Assembly (NCBI RefSeq): GCF_048771995.1
Contig: NC_133027.1
Coordinates: 105,433,501-105,497,500, forward strand
Source of the DNA: Taeniopygia guttata
Lineage: Eukaryota > Chordata > Aves > Passeriformes > Estrildidae
Length of the DNA stretch: 64,000 bases
Reading direction: 5' to 3'
The notes under the pieces are model-generated. The model was not told where the DNA came from and did not search any database. It saw only the letters and a program-made list of their open reading frames with translations. A program made the translations under genes and the position numbers. Below, one piece after another: positions 12,101 to 26,049 of the stretch (position 1 is the first letter of the stretch; each line of letters starts with the position of its first letter).

Positions 12101-15100
12101 TCCTTCTGAAAAGACATGAGAATTCTCTTCCATGCAACATATGCACTTTCTGAAATAACTAAAGCATCCTGGCAACTATAAACCCTGAGAAATTACAGTA
12201 TGAATGTAGTTCTGAGAAAGTCATGCTTTGAAGCTTGAAAGAGTTTACACAAAGTTAAAATGATCACGTGATTCTAATTTTACAATTGTTACAATATCAG
12301 AGTTAATTTACAGCCTTGCATCAGTTTACACCATTAAATATTCATTCTACCAGTTACACTTACTGATGCTTGTTTGCTCATGTGCTTCTTTCAACCACAG
12401 AAAAATGCTGCACAAAAAGAATTATTGTACTAGATCATGCATCTTCAGTTGCAAATGCTCCTTTCAAAGACCATGTCTTTCTGGATCTTGCCAATTATTA
12501 GCACTAGTTAAGCAATCTGCACTTCCCCAAGGCAGTGACAAATACACATTTAAAGCAATTAAATCAGACAACATTTATAGTGATTGGCTAAAGCACAAAA
12601 CAAGCATACACAAACCCTCTGTTAAGTTGTTTATCTAATTCTACGGCAGCTTTCTCTGCCCTTCTCTTGTAGTCTGTAGTTCTACCCACTACATAGCTCA
12701 GAATAAAAAGTCCTAAGGGGAAGTCACACAGATTTATATCAGTGCTGGAAACTCTGCTCTGTTGCAAATGGTTTTGACTCTTTTCGTAACACATTATTAC
12801 AATTAGAAATGGAGTAGCACTAGGTGGTTCTGATTTTGACAATTTAAAGAGGCATTTTTCACCCAACTTACTCTTGAAAAATGTTAATACATGATTATGA
12901 CATATGTATCCCTCAGTAAGTACTCTAAGTATTAGATTTGTATTTGTACATAATTAGAGTAAGGCTTAAAATGGGCAAAAAAATCATACTTCTATTTCAA
13001 AATAAGAAATTAACTTTGAGAGAGAGACATGAACATATTGACACTATTTTTAGATAAGCAGGTAAGACCTGTAATTAAAGCCTGATCTTTGCCTAAGAAA
13101 ACATCTGTTTTCTTCACTGTGTAATTAGTAAAATTAATGAATTCCAATCCATCCACACAAATGATTTTTTTAAGTTTGAAATCAATCACTTTAAAGCCCA
13201 AGATGCTTTTAGCTACACAAATTTGCCAAAAATTGATACTCTAAATCAAGTTCAAATTACAGCTGTAATTTTCTTATAGTTATGTTTCAAACATTTTTTA
13301 GCTTCCTTCCTCTATTCTGCCAATGTTCACACTTCTATTATAAACAAAACATATTTGTGTCTAAGAAATTTGAGATGGCTACATACTAAATTAACCTTCT
13401 CATACATAATTCTTGTCAGAAATCTGATTAAGATCACATTTAACTGGATCATAACAGGAACTATGCTTATTGGGAGATTTGTAAAAAAACTATCCCCCTC
13501 TGAAACATTTTATTATATACAGAGCAGAAAACTGCTGAACAGTGAACACAATATCACAACGCAGATTAGAATACCAAACATTAGAGAAATTTCTTTTAAA
13601 ATATGTTCTTAAGAAAGTGTTACTTCTAAGAATATTACATGGCAGGTGACCACACTTAAAGAGGTTAGCACTGGATAATTACAGACGCTGCAAACAATGG
13701 GGCTTTAGCAATCACCACTATTGCCATTGTATTGCTGCCATAAAGGGACAACAAAAGGAGGCTTCTATCCCACCACCTTTGGGTTCTTACTCACAAGGGC
13801 AATTCCGATTGCCCAAAACCTATATATGTATCTTTTCATCTGCTTTAATTGTTTCAATCTTCCTCTTCGACTCAGAGATATGTGCAGGGAAAACCCAGCT
13901 AACAATCTCATAAGTACTTGTTTTACAAATCTGGCCCTCAGTCAAGAAGTTGCAGTGAAAAGTCTTTTAATCACCTTTCTGATCAGAATTTACTGGATTG
14001 GATCTAAGTTCAAGGGTATTAAAATGTGCAACGGAGACTATGAAAAAATGGCTGGGTTATAGATTTTAACTTCTTAACTAGAAAATTGACTCAAAATAGA
14101 TTTTCTAATTTACAATGAATCAAAAGAAAAAACATTAGACCATAGCAAAAGTGGCACAAATGTATCAAAAAGCAAATGAATAAACATTTGAAAAGATTTA
14201 TTATTAGAAATCGTAATAAATTTTGGAAAGATGAATCGATTTTAGTTAAAAGGTATATCTGACAATTTATTGGGCGGGAAGATGCATTATTTTCCAATTG
14301 TTATCCACCTACAGTAAAACTGATTTGTGTCCTATTGTATTTTATGGAAAAGGAGAGAGCAACTTTCAGTGATTTAGATTAAATGTATTAATCATAACCA
14401 GACACTGTGAACTATATATCTACTATTAAAGAAGATTTTTGACATTTAATTCTGTAGCAATATTTTGGCTCTGTACCACTCTTCCTAAATCCAATTCCTG
14501 CTACAGTTGGCAGATTTCTCCCTTTTAATTTTATGGGGCTTAAAGTAGCATTTAACCACCCATGCGGTAAATAATGCAGGATTAGAAATATTTAGTGTTT
14601 TGTTTCCCTTTGAAGAGAACCAATCCATCAACCCTCAAATATTTAAAAAATATTTTCCACATTCTAGTAATATTTAATATAAGATTCAGTAAAATGTCCT
14701 ATATAAATGAAGTTTTCCTGAAACAAAAAATACCCCACATTAAATACTAAAGAAAATATGCAGTCGCATCACCGATATAGGGGAACTAATTTTATAATGA
14801 TACTGCTTTATGTACAAAGAAAACTTTAATAAAACCTTCAGAGTTTTTAAACTTGATAGTCACATAATATCTAATATTTACTCTCAATCAGAAAAAATAC
14901 AGTGAAATATTCTCCTGAACAAGGCATAACAATATATTTTATAATATTTATGTCCAACTTAACACTGAAATGATAGTTTCTATTTATGCACACCCTCCCC
15001 CTCCTCTTTTTTATGCAGTCACATGCTATATTTTGCTGCATGGAAAATTGAGTTTAGAATAACTTTTCAGAAGCAATATTCTTAGAATTCTTTTAGGTAG

Positions 15101-18100
15101 TGCAAATATTCTTAAACTGCCTTATACCCACACCAACATGTAAATTCCAGGTTTAAAAAAAAAAACCACAAATAAGAGGTGCAGTATGACAACAAAATCT
15201 CAATTGTGACATGCACAATGCTTTATTTTCCATAGCATAACAGTGTGACAGAAAACGGGAAAAAGGGTTTTCTCCAGTTTGACCATATACTCCAGGGAAT
15301 AAAAATGCAACCTACTTGAACATACTGTATGTATCTGTTTAGGTCTTTCTAAAATAAGGCTTTTAGAAGCCTTGTCCAAAGCAAACAGGTCTGGGCAAAG
15401 GGAAAGTGGGGCACACTTTCTCTAAAAAGCTCTTTAAAGTGAACTACATGAGTGTTTAAAGAAATACACATCTAAAGCAAGACAGCTGAAACAGTTTGCC
15501 CATCAGCTAACAGTAAGGAAAGACGACTCCCTAAATAAGTAACTTCCAGTTCTCTGAACTGAGAAGTTTCTTCCTTGACCTTTAAAACCAAGATCTGCAG
15601 GAATGGCAAGTCAAAACTGAGAAATAACAGAATGAGAAAGTTAGTCTTCTGCTTGTGAATGCAGGTGTTTAAAACCACCTGTCAAATCACCTATCCAAAG
15701 CTAGTAGTTAGAAAAACTATCCGCAGCAAAAATCGGATCAGGAGCAAGTACAAGAGTGCTGAGTCTAATTGCAAGGGGCTGAGTGGAACAAATTTTGAGC
15801 TGTTATCAAAACTGTTGGACTGAAGTGTTCACTTGATCAGTTACAAGCATTTACACTTCACTTCAAAAAGAAGCTAAAAAAGCACCTGCTATGTTGCAGC
15901 TGAAGGGACAGTAATTAACAGGCAAGGACTAATACACTCTTGAACCACTCCAGCTGCAAGTGCTAATGTTAATAAACCTTTTCTTCTTATCCTCTTTATT
16001 CTTAGACACTCTATGTAAATCGGCAACTAGACAAATGGTTTAAGAACACAAAAACTAATAATTATTATGCTTTTGAAAACATCATGCCAATGTTTTATGT
16101 AGGCTTTCCCAGAACATCAAGAATCCATGAAACTTAGGAGCTTTGAGTTTTTCTGTGACTCACCTCACAACTCACAGCCTTCTTAAAGCACTGATTATCT
16201 TTGGGAATGACCTTCCCATTCTAGGATTGCTTATCACAATTTTATTTAAAGTTAGCACTGCTGTCTCTGATGCTGGATAAATATGTTTTATTAAGTGTTC
16301 ACTTCCAACAGACCTTAGAATTGAAGATGCTGCAGAATATAAACAAGGCCTACATTTCTATAAAAAAAAGGTTCTGCATTCAGTTATATGCTTCCTTGCT
16401 GTAAATACCAAGTGGTAACTGTTGGAAGAGGCAATCCCTGAGAAGTTTTGAGTAATTTTTGCCTTCTCAAAACTACACTCTCAATATGCACATTTGATTT
16501 TCTTATTTCAAGAAACCAAACAGTAGCAAGCATGTCACTTTTCCAGCTGAGTCGGTACGACAACTGTGGTTTGCTCCACTCCTTTCTGGTTCTGTTTAAC
16601 ATGTTATAGAACACTGTCTTTAAATCTAACTGAAGTCAGAGCAATTAAAGAGAATGGCAGAGGAGGACTCTTCCATTCCTGTATTACCTCTCACATCAGA
16701 AAAGAAGCTAAGTAATTTTCTTGGTCGACTCAACTTCAAAACAATACATCATGTATGTTTCCTACTTTCATTTCTGTCCTGTATTTTGACATAACTTGAT
16801 ATATGCACTGCCATGATGAATTGCTGGAGAGAGTACTACAGATCCAGTTTAATTCACTATTTTTGCAGTACTTCTTACTCTGGGTAGAAGTCATACAAAC
16901 TCAACCTCCTCTCCCCCTCCACCCCCCAAATTTAAATTGGGGTTTGCATTTTGGCTTTTGTTAAAAATCAAACAACATTAAAATATTTTCATCATTGTCT
17001 TATAGTAATGACTAGAAAGGTAATCTGCTAATGCTACCCATCACTTCACACAAGATTTTTGGAATATGTATTACATAAATGAAATTCTAACAGAACCAAT
17101 GAAGAAAATAAATGAGTGCATCTGAATATCAACTGCTTATCTTAGAACAAATATAGGTGGTCACTTAATAGGCTTAATCTAGATACCTAATGGAAATCCT
17201 CTTCTTACCTCTGGACCTCTAAAGTGGCTATATTCATTATAGATGACCACCATATGAAAGGCAACATAAAAAAAATATTTTCAAGTTGTTCCACCTATCA
17301 ACAGCCCTGATGGAAAAACCTATTCATGTGAATGAGCTACTATGAGTTGAATTACCAAGAAACTTCCAAGTGTTTAGGAACTGTACTTGTTTTTGGTTAA
17401 GAAATAAAAACCCAATGTGTTAGCTGAAATTCCTGGCATGATTTTCATGATTTACTTCATGTTTATGATGTTATTACAAAATAAATGAGATGTTGCTTAT
17501 CAGGTAAACCATAGTATCTGTGCAGGTGTTCCTTGCCTATTACATATGTTTTACTACCTATTCTCAGCATTAAAGGATCAACTCCCCCATCAAGCTCAAC
17601 ACAAGGAAATCCAGCACCTAACTTGACTCTGGATACAAGATGCTGTTCTACCATTAACTGTTCAAAATGCTGCTCTTGAGGCATTAATAAGTTTCCAAAA
17701 GAGATACAACAGTGAAATCCTTGCAGAAAATATATTAAGTGCAATTACATTTAAAGGATTTATTTTTTCCATTAGAATTGCAAAAAAACATAAAACATCA
17801 AAGAACCCATAGCACTTGGGAAGTCAAAATAAGCAAATTCCAAACGTCTAGAGAAGAAACATTTCATACAGCCACACACCAGAAAGTAGGATTTCTTTTA
17901 AAGTGGCAGAAAACAAGACGAATAATCATGTTGCTTCATATTGTGAGGTCAGAGGTTTTAAAAATCATTATTATCTGTAAAGACTGCTGTAAAATTGTAT
18001 TAAATGTGTTTTCAAGACAGACACTAACTGAAGAATGAAAGGGATATCATAATGCTATTTGTCCTCCTTAAAAATAAACTTAAGTGAAATTGTAGATGAC

Positions 18101-19425
18101 AATCATTGGAGCGGTTGGGTTGAGGTGAATTACAAGAAATACTGCTTAGCCTAACAGTTCATAACACTTGTCACCATGAATAAACCACAGAATGCATCGA
18201 AAAAACTAAGCAGCACATTTGGCATTTCTGAGACTAATGCTGGAGGGCAACCGCTTTGCTGAAGTGGGATGCTGGTTTTGACACTATACTTGAGAGTCCA
18301 AGAAGAGACTAAGTCACCACATTCACTTCAGCTAGACAGAAGTTAATCTTTGATAGTTTAAGGCTATGCTTTGATTGTCACTGCAGGTCAACTATACCAA
18401 GAAAAAGCATTGTGAGCTTTGTGACACAGAGTTATCTCTTTTCGTGGTTATACATGAAAGATACTTACATTTTGTTAAGTATTTTGAAAGATACTTATAT
18501 TTGATAAAGTACAATTGTTATCTCCACAAGCTATTAATTGGCTGCTGCATGTAAACCATTTTTTTTTTTTCTTGATAGTCACAGATTTTGTAAGAATCAA
18601 GGCAGGATACAATTCAAGACTCTACACTCTAATTTACAAGGTAAGTGATACAGAAGAACAAATAAAAAACCCAGTAACTCTTTTCTGACTAATGAACTGC
18701 AGCTTCTAGCGAGACAAATGCTGTGGTATCATTTGTGCCTCTTTACTGATTTGATGACACCACGATAATTGAAGATTTTCATTAGACAATTTCAGGTGAC
18801 ACAAAAATCACTGTCACTTAATGCAAACAGTTTGTGAGGTAGACTTCATTTAAGCACAAATCTTGTAAGTGATAGGTAAAAATCACAGCCCTTCATAACA
18901 ATGACATCAACACTGACAAACCTGACCTATTAATTGCAGTGCTCTGCCTTGAACAATCACATACAAACCAACTGTGCCTTACATATGGACACTACTGCTG
19001 GCGCTATTAGTGATGAGAAGCACTTTGAGAACTGACCTACCATGAAAAATGATACAGGTGTAATTAGGATCCTTTCAATGAGGAAGTACACTAAGCCATT
19101 ATGAAAGTCACTAAGCAGCTTTAATCCTCCATCAGGTGCTTCCCATAGCAGATGGAAGTTACATTAGGCTTGCACTGGTGTAAGTGAAAGCTTTAGCAAA
19201 AATGCACTGGAAAATTAATTTGTGGAAAAAAGAAGCTCTTGCTATGTGGAATACATGGTGAGGATTAAAACGTGTAAGCACAGTGAGTAGTTCCTCCAAA
19301 AACCTATAGATGAAGTTAAAAACATCACAGATACCTCAACATTATCCACAATACTTACATTTCATTTTGAAACCTACATTGTTTATGATGAGGTTTTGAA
19401 ATTTGACTGAAGCTTTCTTCCCCTT

Positions 19426-19506
19426 TGGTTCATAGGTTTGGGTTGGAAGGGAAAGATCATCTAGTTCAGCCCTGCTGCCATGGGAAGGGACACCTTCTGC
19501 TAGATG
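19426..19506 (-). mobile_element. CR1 LINE 3' tail, antisense, GPATCH2 intron 5
   Basis: TTCATAGGTTTGGGTTGGAA, then AAAGATCATCTAGTTCAGCC, then CATGGGAAGGGACACCTT: the reverse complement of the last 80 bp or so of a CR1, with only its 3' end retained. Confidence 0.88.
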
Positions 19507-22500
19507 TCAAACTATTGTTTTCTCATAAAATAAAGCTATTTCAACATGACTAAGTTCTGAAGTCTAGAAGTGTTCCACTTGACTCATTCCTCAGGAAAAC
19601 TAGTATTTTTGCTAATAGTTATTGAACACTGGAAGAATCAAAGGTGGGGCTTACACTGACATCACAGCAGCATCTCCTCTCCTAACAACCTGGATTTTTC
19701 TGCCTGAAAAAAACATATCTGCAGGACACACATAGGTACAGGAAACCAACCTCTCCTTAAGGAAGTTTTATCCCTCTACGTTGTAAAACTAAGGTATTGA
19801 GTTAAAGAGAGGATTAAAAGAGCATGACATTCACTACATTCTGCATAAGTAAATATCCATTGAAGGTAATTACAAACAAAAAAAGGAAAAAACATACTGA
19901 GAAATGTTTTCAGTAGCTGAGAGTATTTCTGATGACAGGAAATCTTAATAAAACCATTTCAAAGAAAAAAAACCCTACCCTCCTTACTCGTTTAATGGTA
20001 AATTCATTTGCAGTTTTAGCAGCATAATGTTTCAAAACCTTACCCTCAGAGGCCTAATAGTCCTCCTCATGAATGAATCAAAGTGTGGAATTCAACAAGA
20101 GTTTAGTTTTGTTATAATCTAATACCATCACATTTCCACAGAATTTGATATAGAGACTATTGCTCAAAATGACAGAAAATCATTAACTGAATAAAATAAT
20201 TAACACACCAAAGACAAATTATTTCATGCACCTTGCTGATACTTCATTGTTTTATCTGACTGTACACCACTCATCCAATGCAAACAAATCCTCCACATCA
20301 CCAAATACACTTCAATTTGAAAAGAAGTGTTCTTTCAAAAGTTGCAGAGTATCCAAAGAGGCTTCTGACCAATATTGTAAAAAGAGTGCCCAAATTATTC
20401 TTTAAGGAAATATTCCTTGCATCTATAGCAAGATTTCTTACCCAGTAACATTTCACTTTATTTCCAAAATATTTTGACTAGAAAAAAAGCTCCTAAAAAC
20501 ACCTGGCTGTTTCTTCAGTTAGAAAGAACTTAGAAGCAGAAATGTTTGATTTCATTTTACATTTAGAAAGCTATTTAAAACAGCACGAGTGCTTAATGCA
20601 TCTTTTCTCCTAATGTCAACAGACTGTTAATCTGTCAACAATTTTTTCAAGAAAAGCTTTTATCTTTGAACTTTTTGAAAAAAAGGCACAGGATTTGACA
20701 GAAATACCCAGACACCTTCAGATAACAGGTCCTGGAAATGTAGCTTTCATCCTTTAAACACATTTTGAATAATTACAACTGTGTATAGTCAAGCTCAGTA
20801 GCACAGCTGTGCAAAAAAATAAATCAATCCAGGAGTGCAAGACTTAATACAAGCTGTCTAATGTAATGAAACCAAACCCCACAACACAAAGGTGATGGAT
20901 GGAAAAATTGGCAGTCAAAAGAAAGCATCTTTTTTTTATTGGTCATGTTTTTTGCACTTTAGCTCAGTGGAATCACTTACCAGCTTCCAGCCCAGACAGG
21001 GAATACAGAGAGGAAGAGATGACACAGAAGAGCTTTTAAACAAAACCCTGCAATGTTTCTCTCTGTCTCAGAGAAGAAACAGGGCCTAGAATCACACAAG
21101 GAATAGCTAAAACAGCAGCACTCATTCTTAAAACTTATTAAAACAATTTCCACTTATTTGTATGGAGGAACTGTGAATGAAAGTCAAAATTTTCACTTGA
21201 ATACTAAGCTGGGCAAAACATTTTGAAGAAAATGAGAAAATAGTCATGTTATGTTTTCACTACCTATAATGAACTTATTTTCTTTAAAAAGGGTTTTATG
21301 CTCTCCCCAGGAATCCATCTGAGAAAAAAATGACAACCTCAATCATTTTAGGTAAAGAGGTAATTTAGTATTCTACATCATAGAAATAAACCTTTACACT
21401 TCCAATGCATCTAAAATGTTAGATTTCACATTTTACTCTATGAAATAGAAAAGATTACATGCCATTTGCTAGAAAGAACACAGATACAGGAGTAGAAAAG
21501 TGACGTGCATATAAACTATATGTCACTAGATGAGTGCCAACTATATAAACATAAAGAACAGAAGAAAAAAGCATTCCTTCTAAGAAATCAAGTGTTTCAT
21601 TCATGGAACAGTACCTCTAAATTGCAGGACTTCCGCCTTTTCCTAACATAAAGCAATAAGATTTGATGCAATATGTACCTTATTAGAAGAGTACATTAAA
21701 TATAAAAGCAAAAGTATGATTTTCCTCATTTTAACTACAAAGCTACTACTATCAACTTGGCACAGTATTAGAGAAACCATATGCTTTTCTATTTCTTTTC
21801 AAATATAGTTTGCTGTCACAAAACAAAGCAATGAAGATATGAAAAGCCACCATTATAGTTGTAACCCAAAATATATACATGACAAACTACTTAATTACAG
21901 ATTCCATTAAAAACGTGGCTATCTTAAATGAACTGGACAATTGAAAGGCTGTAAGCCAGTTGTATTGAATATTTTCTTGTTTATTTTCATTTTCTTGCTC
22001 AGTCTTTTCAGTTGTCATCTGCTGTATAACTCATTCAACCTGCACATTGGAGTAGGTAAGGATTTTTGAAGTATGTGCATGCTAGATTTTTACTTCTCTC
22101 TTTCTCATCCAGCATTGTGTGATTATTAAAAAAGTGTTTTGACTCGGAGGCCGTACACCTGATTAAAGGAAGACCCATAAGTTTGCTCAAATTAAGCAAC
22201 TCATCTGTGAAACACAGGAAGGGCTTCTGCAGAGAATCTAAGTGCCAGCTGTGGCTACCTCAACCATAAAGAGCAGCATTCTTCCTCTGATGCTCAGCTG
22301 CCACTGTACTGTGAACATGAGGTGAGCAGGCAGTTTCCTTGGTCCACAGCAAGCAATAGTCCCACTCCCAGCCTGTCATTTCTCTTACAAAAAACCACCC
22401 AAACAGCTGGGCATTAAACATTTCCTGAGACTGGATGAGGGTATATCGAGGCATTGTCATAGTTCTTCACTCTGCCTTCCCCAAACCTGTGATCCCCAAA

Positions 22501-24610
22501 CCAGGCTTTGCTGGCTTCTATAATTGTGAGCCTTCAACCAAGCTTTTCAAAAAGCTTCAGCCTTGACTGTATGAAAAAGGCCAACTGCATTCTCACATTC
22601 CTTGGATACAAATTACATATCCTTAGACTGAACAGAAGATATAATGTGTATCTTTTAGGTAGTGTATTTTTTTTTTTAAACACTGTCTCCCCTTCAGGTA
22701 TGTGTAAAAGCAGTGATACAGACATCAGACTCCTTGCTGCTAGAAGAGAATTAATTCACACCACAATTCTGTTCAATAACTTGAGTCTGCAGTGTTCTTT
22801 CCTCAGGATATTAATCTTTCTTAAAGCATTCTTGCTCTTCACTGTTACCATCTAATAGTAGTAATTACTTCTTGCTCTGTGCTATCAGATGTCACAGGTA
22901 TTAAATGCCTTTTTTTTCATTGGATTTAAGTATCTAAAGAAGCTTTCCTTTAAAAAGGAATCACTGACAAAAGGAAGCACATGAGCTCTGGTTTATATTT
23001 ACAAAGATAGATAGAGCAGATGTGCCCATAAACATAAATAGTTATTAAGGAGGTCAGAAAACTGCATCTGCAGAGCTAACAGCACATCCCTTCTATTTTC
23101 GATTCCTGCCTAAATAGTGACTCAGAAGCTACATTCACATGCCAACCTTCTTCCACAATATCATGCAAATGATATATTTAATAACTGGAGGTAACTGAAT
23201 TATCAGTCTTTAGTAGATTGGCCTGGATTTTTGTTATAAAGGGAACTACAAAACCATCATTACATATGGGATATCATGACTGGAAGACAAAATGGGCTCC
23301 TAAGGACAATGCAAAAAGCATAGCAGAAAATAAACATTAGGATTTTTTATTATATACATGCATTCACAGTATATCTTCATCAATTGAAATTTAATCACCT
23401 TTTTACAATTTAGATGAAAAGGAAGGTTTTAGGGTAGTTAAGCCATGTATCATCAGTACCATGAAGCTAACCTATCAGTTATAATAGCTCCTATAAAATA
23501 CCAGAGTGAAATTGCAATAAGCCTAGAAAATGGGCTACAAATCCCAGATATGCTCAAGCAAGCACTGAACCAAAAATAAAAATAGGTAGATAGGAAACCA
23601 AGAACTAGATAGCATTCATCTAATTCACGACCACTAACAGCAGAGATCACAGGACAAGGTTTTAAAGCATCTTATTCAGCTCCAAATAGCAATTATTGGA
23701 CAGGAACTTGAATTACAAAAACCTTGCCTCTTCAAAACGAATTAAATTTCTAGCAGCTCCTTTCTATTCTCTAGATATAGTAACTCTTACATTTCTCAGA
23801 AGCAACTTATGTAGTGTAAGCAACTTAAATCTGAAAGTATTTAGTGTTGTCAAATAATAAAGAATATCTGTGTTGCAGTATTTATTGCTGTGGCCTATGT
23901 TTATTACACCTTATAAAGGATCTCCCACATTCTCGTCTTCTTCTAAACATTCTTCTTATAAGAAAGAAATAGACTGGGCTATAAAAAATAAATTTTTTTA
24001 AATTAAAAAAGTCAAATTTCTTGTCTCATCATGCCAAAGAAAAATTCAAAAAACTATTATTAGAAACTTATTTTAGACAAAAGCTGTAAGAAAATCCAAG
24101 TATTAGATTGCACAGAAATGCAAAGACAGGTGAATTTTTTCCTCTACTTATAAACATTGCTCCTAGGGCTGTAGGTACTAAAAAACCCCAAACATCCTAT
24201 TTGTAGTTCCAGCTTTAGAACAGGCTCAGTCCAAAGAAATGCATGATCTCTATGGCAGGCACATAGATAAGCTGCTTTATTTTTTTTTTTGTATATATAT
24301 ACCTTTTTTGCCTGACAACACAGGTGTAAACCAAAAAAAAAGAAAACAGGGACATATTTTTCAAAGCAGTTTTTTGAGATAAAAAATTACTTGAATTGTA
24401 CCACAATGCATCCTGGAAGTTTTTTTATTATCAGAAAAGAAATTGATTTGATTTTCATCACAAAAGTGAAACATGTTTTCATATAGACATAAAATCTATA
24501 CTGAAAATAGTAACTTATATACATCCACCTGCACTGAAAACTTTTTCCTTTGCTTTTCTAAAAACCTCTCAGAACAGTGCACATGAGCTTGCAAAAATGA
24601 AAACACCTAC

Positions 24611-24690
24611 CAGAGCATTATGATTTCCTGAAGCCTTTTTTATGTTTCTTGCTGGCACTCCATGAAGATGACTACATCTACTCTGGAAAC
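24611..24690 (-). CDS. GPATCH2: GPATCH2 exon 5 (residues 339-365)
   Basis: 80-bp exon with acceptor TTTGTAG (to 24691) and donor GTAGGT (24610-24605). It completes Gly339 and reads FQSRCSHLHGVPARNIKKAS, then GNHNAL, ending in phase 0. The human counterpart reads [22 protein letters not shown] and continues with a VPIPGP segment that was not found in the window. The match is weaker than in exons 2-4 but is supported by exact phase continuity and consensus splice sites. It is the last GPATCH2 exon I can place here. The remaining third, including the G-patch, should lie at lower coordinates than position 1, or as a short exon I failed to see in 1-24610. Confidence 0.92.

Positions 24691-26049
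<1,359 letters not shown>

Larger units (their letters stand above)
1..24610 (-). other. GPATCH2: GPATCH2 intron 5 (proximal part)
   Basis: AT-rich intronic sequence running off the left edge. Recognised contents are the poly-T run at 746, the probable LTR at 7.08-7.77 kb, the CR1 reverse-transcriptase fragment at 8.96-9.19 kb and the CR1 tail at 19.43 kb. A scan by eye for the missing GPATCH2 segments (the VHFSPD region and the G-patch core RMLQNMGW) on the minus strand found nothing. A 93-codon open frame at 17463-17741 remains unexplained. No other gene or RNA gene was recognised. Confidence 0.8.

Noticed and set aside
20041..20110. Minus-strand donor-like GAGGGTAAGG with a short open stretch before it, considered as GPATCH2 exon 6.
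   Set aside because: The translation does not resemble the expected VPIPGP / VHFSPD region and no acceptor with the right phase was found.
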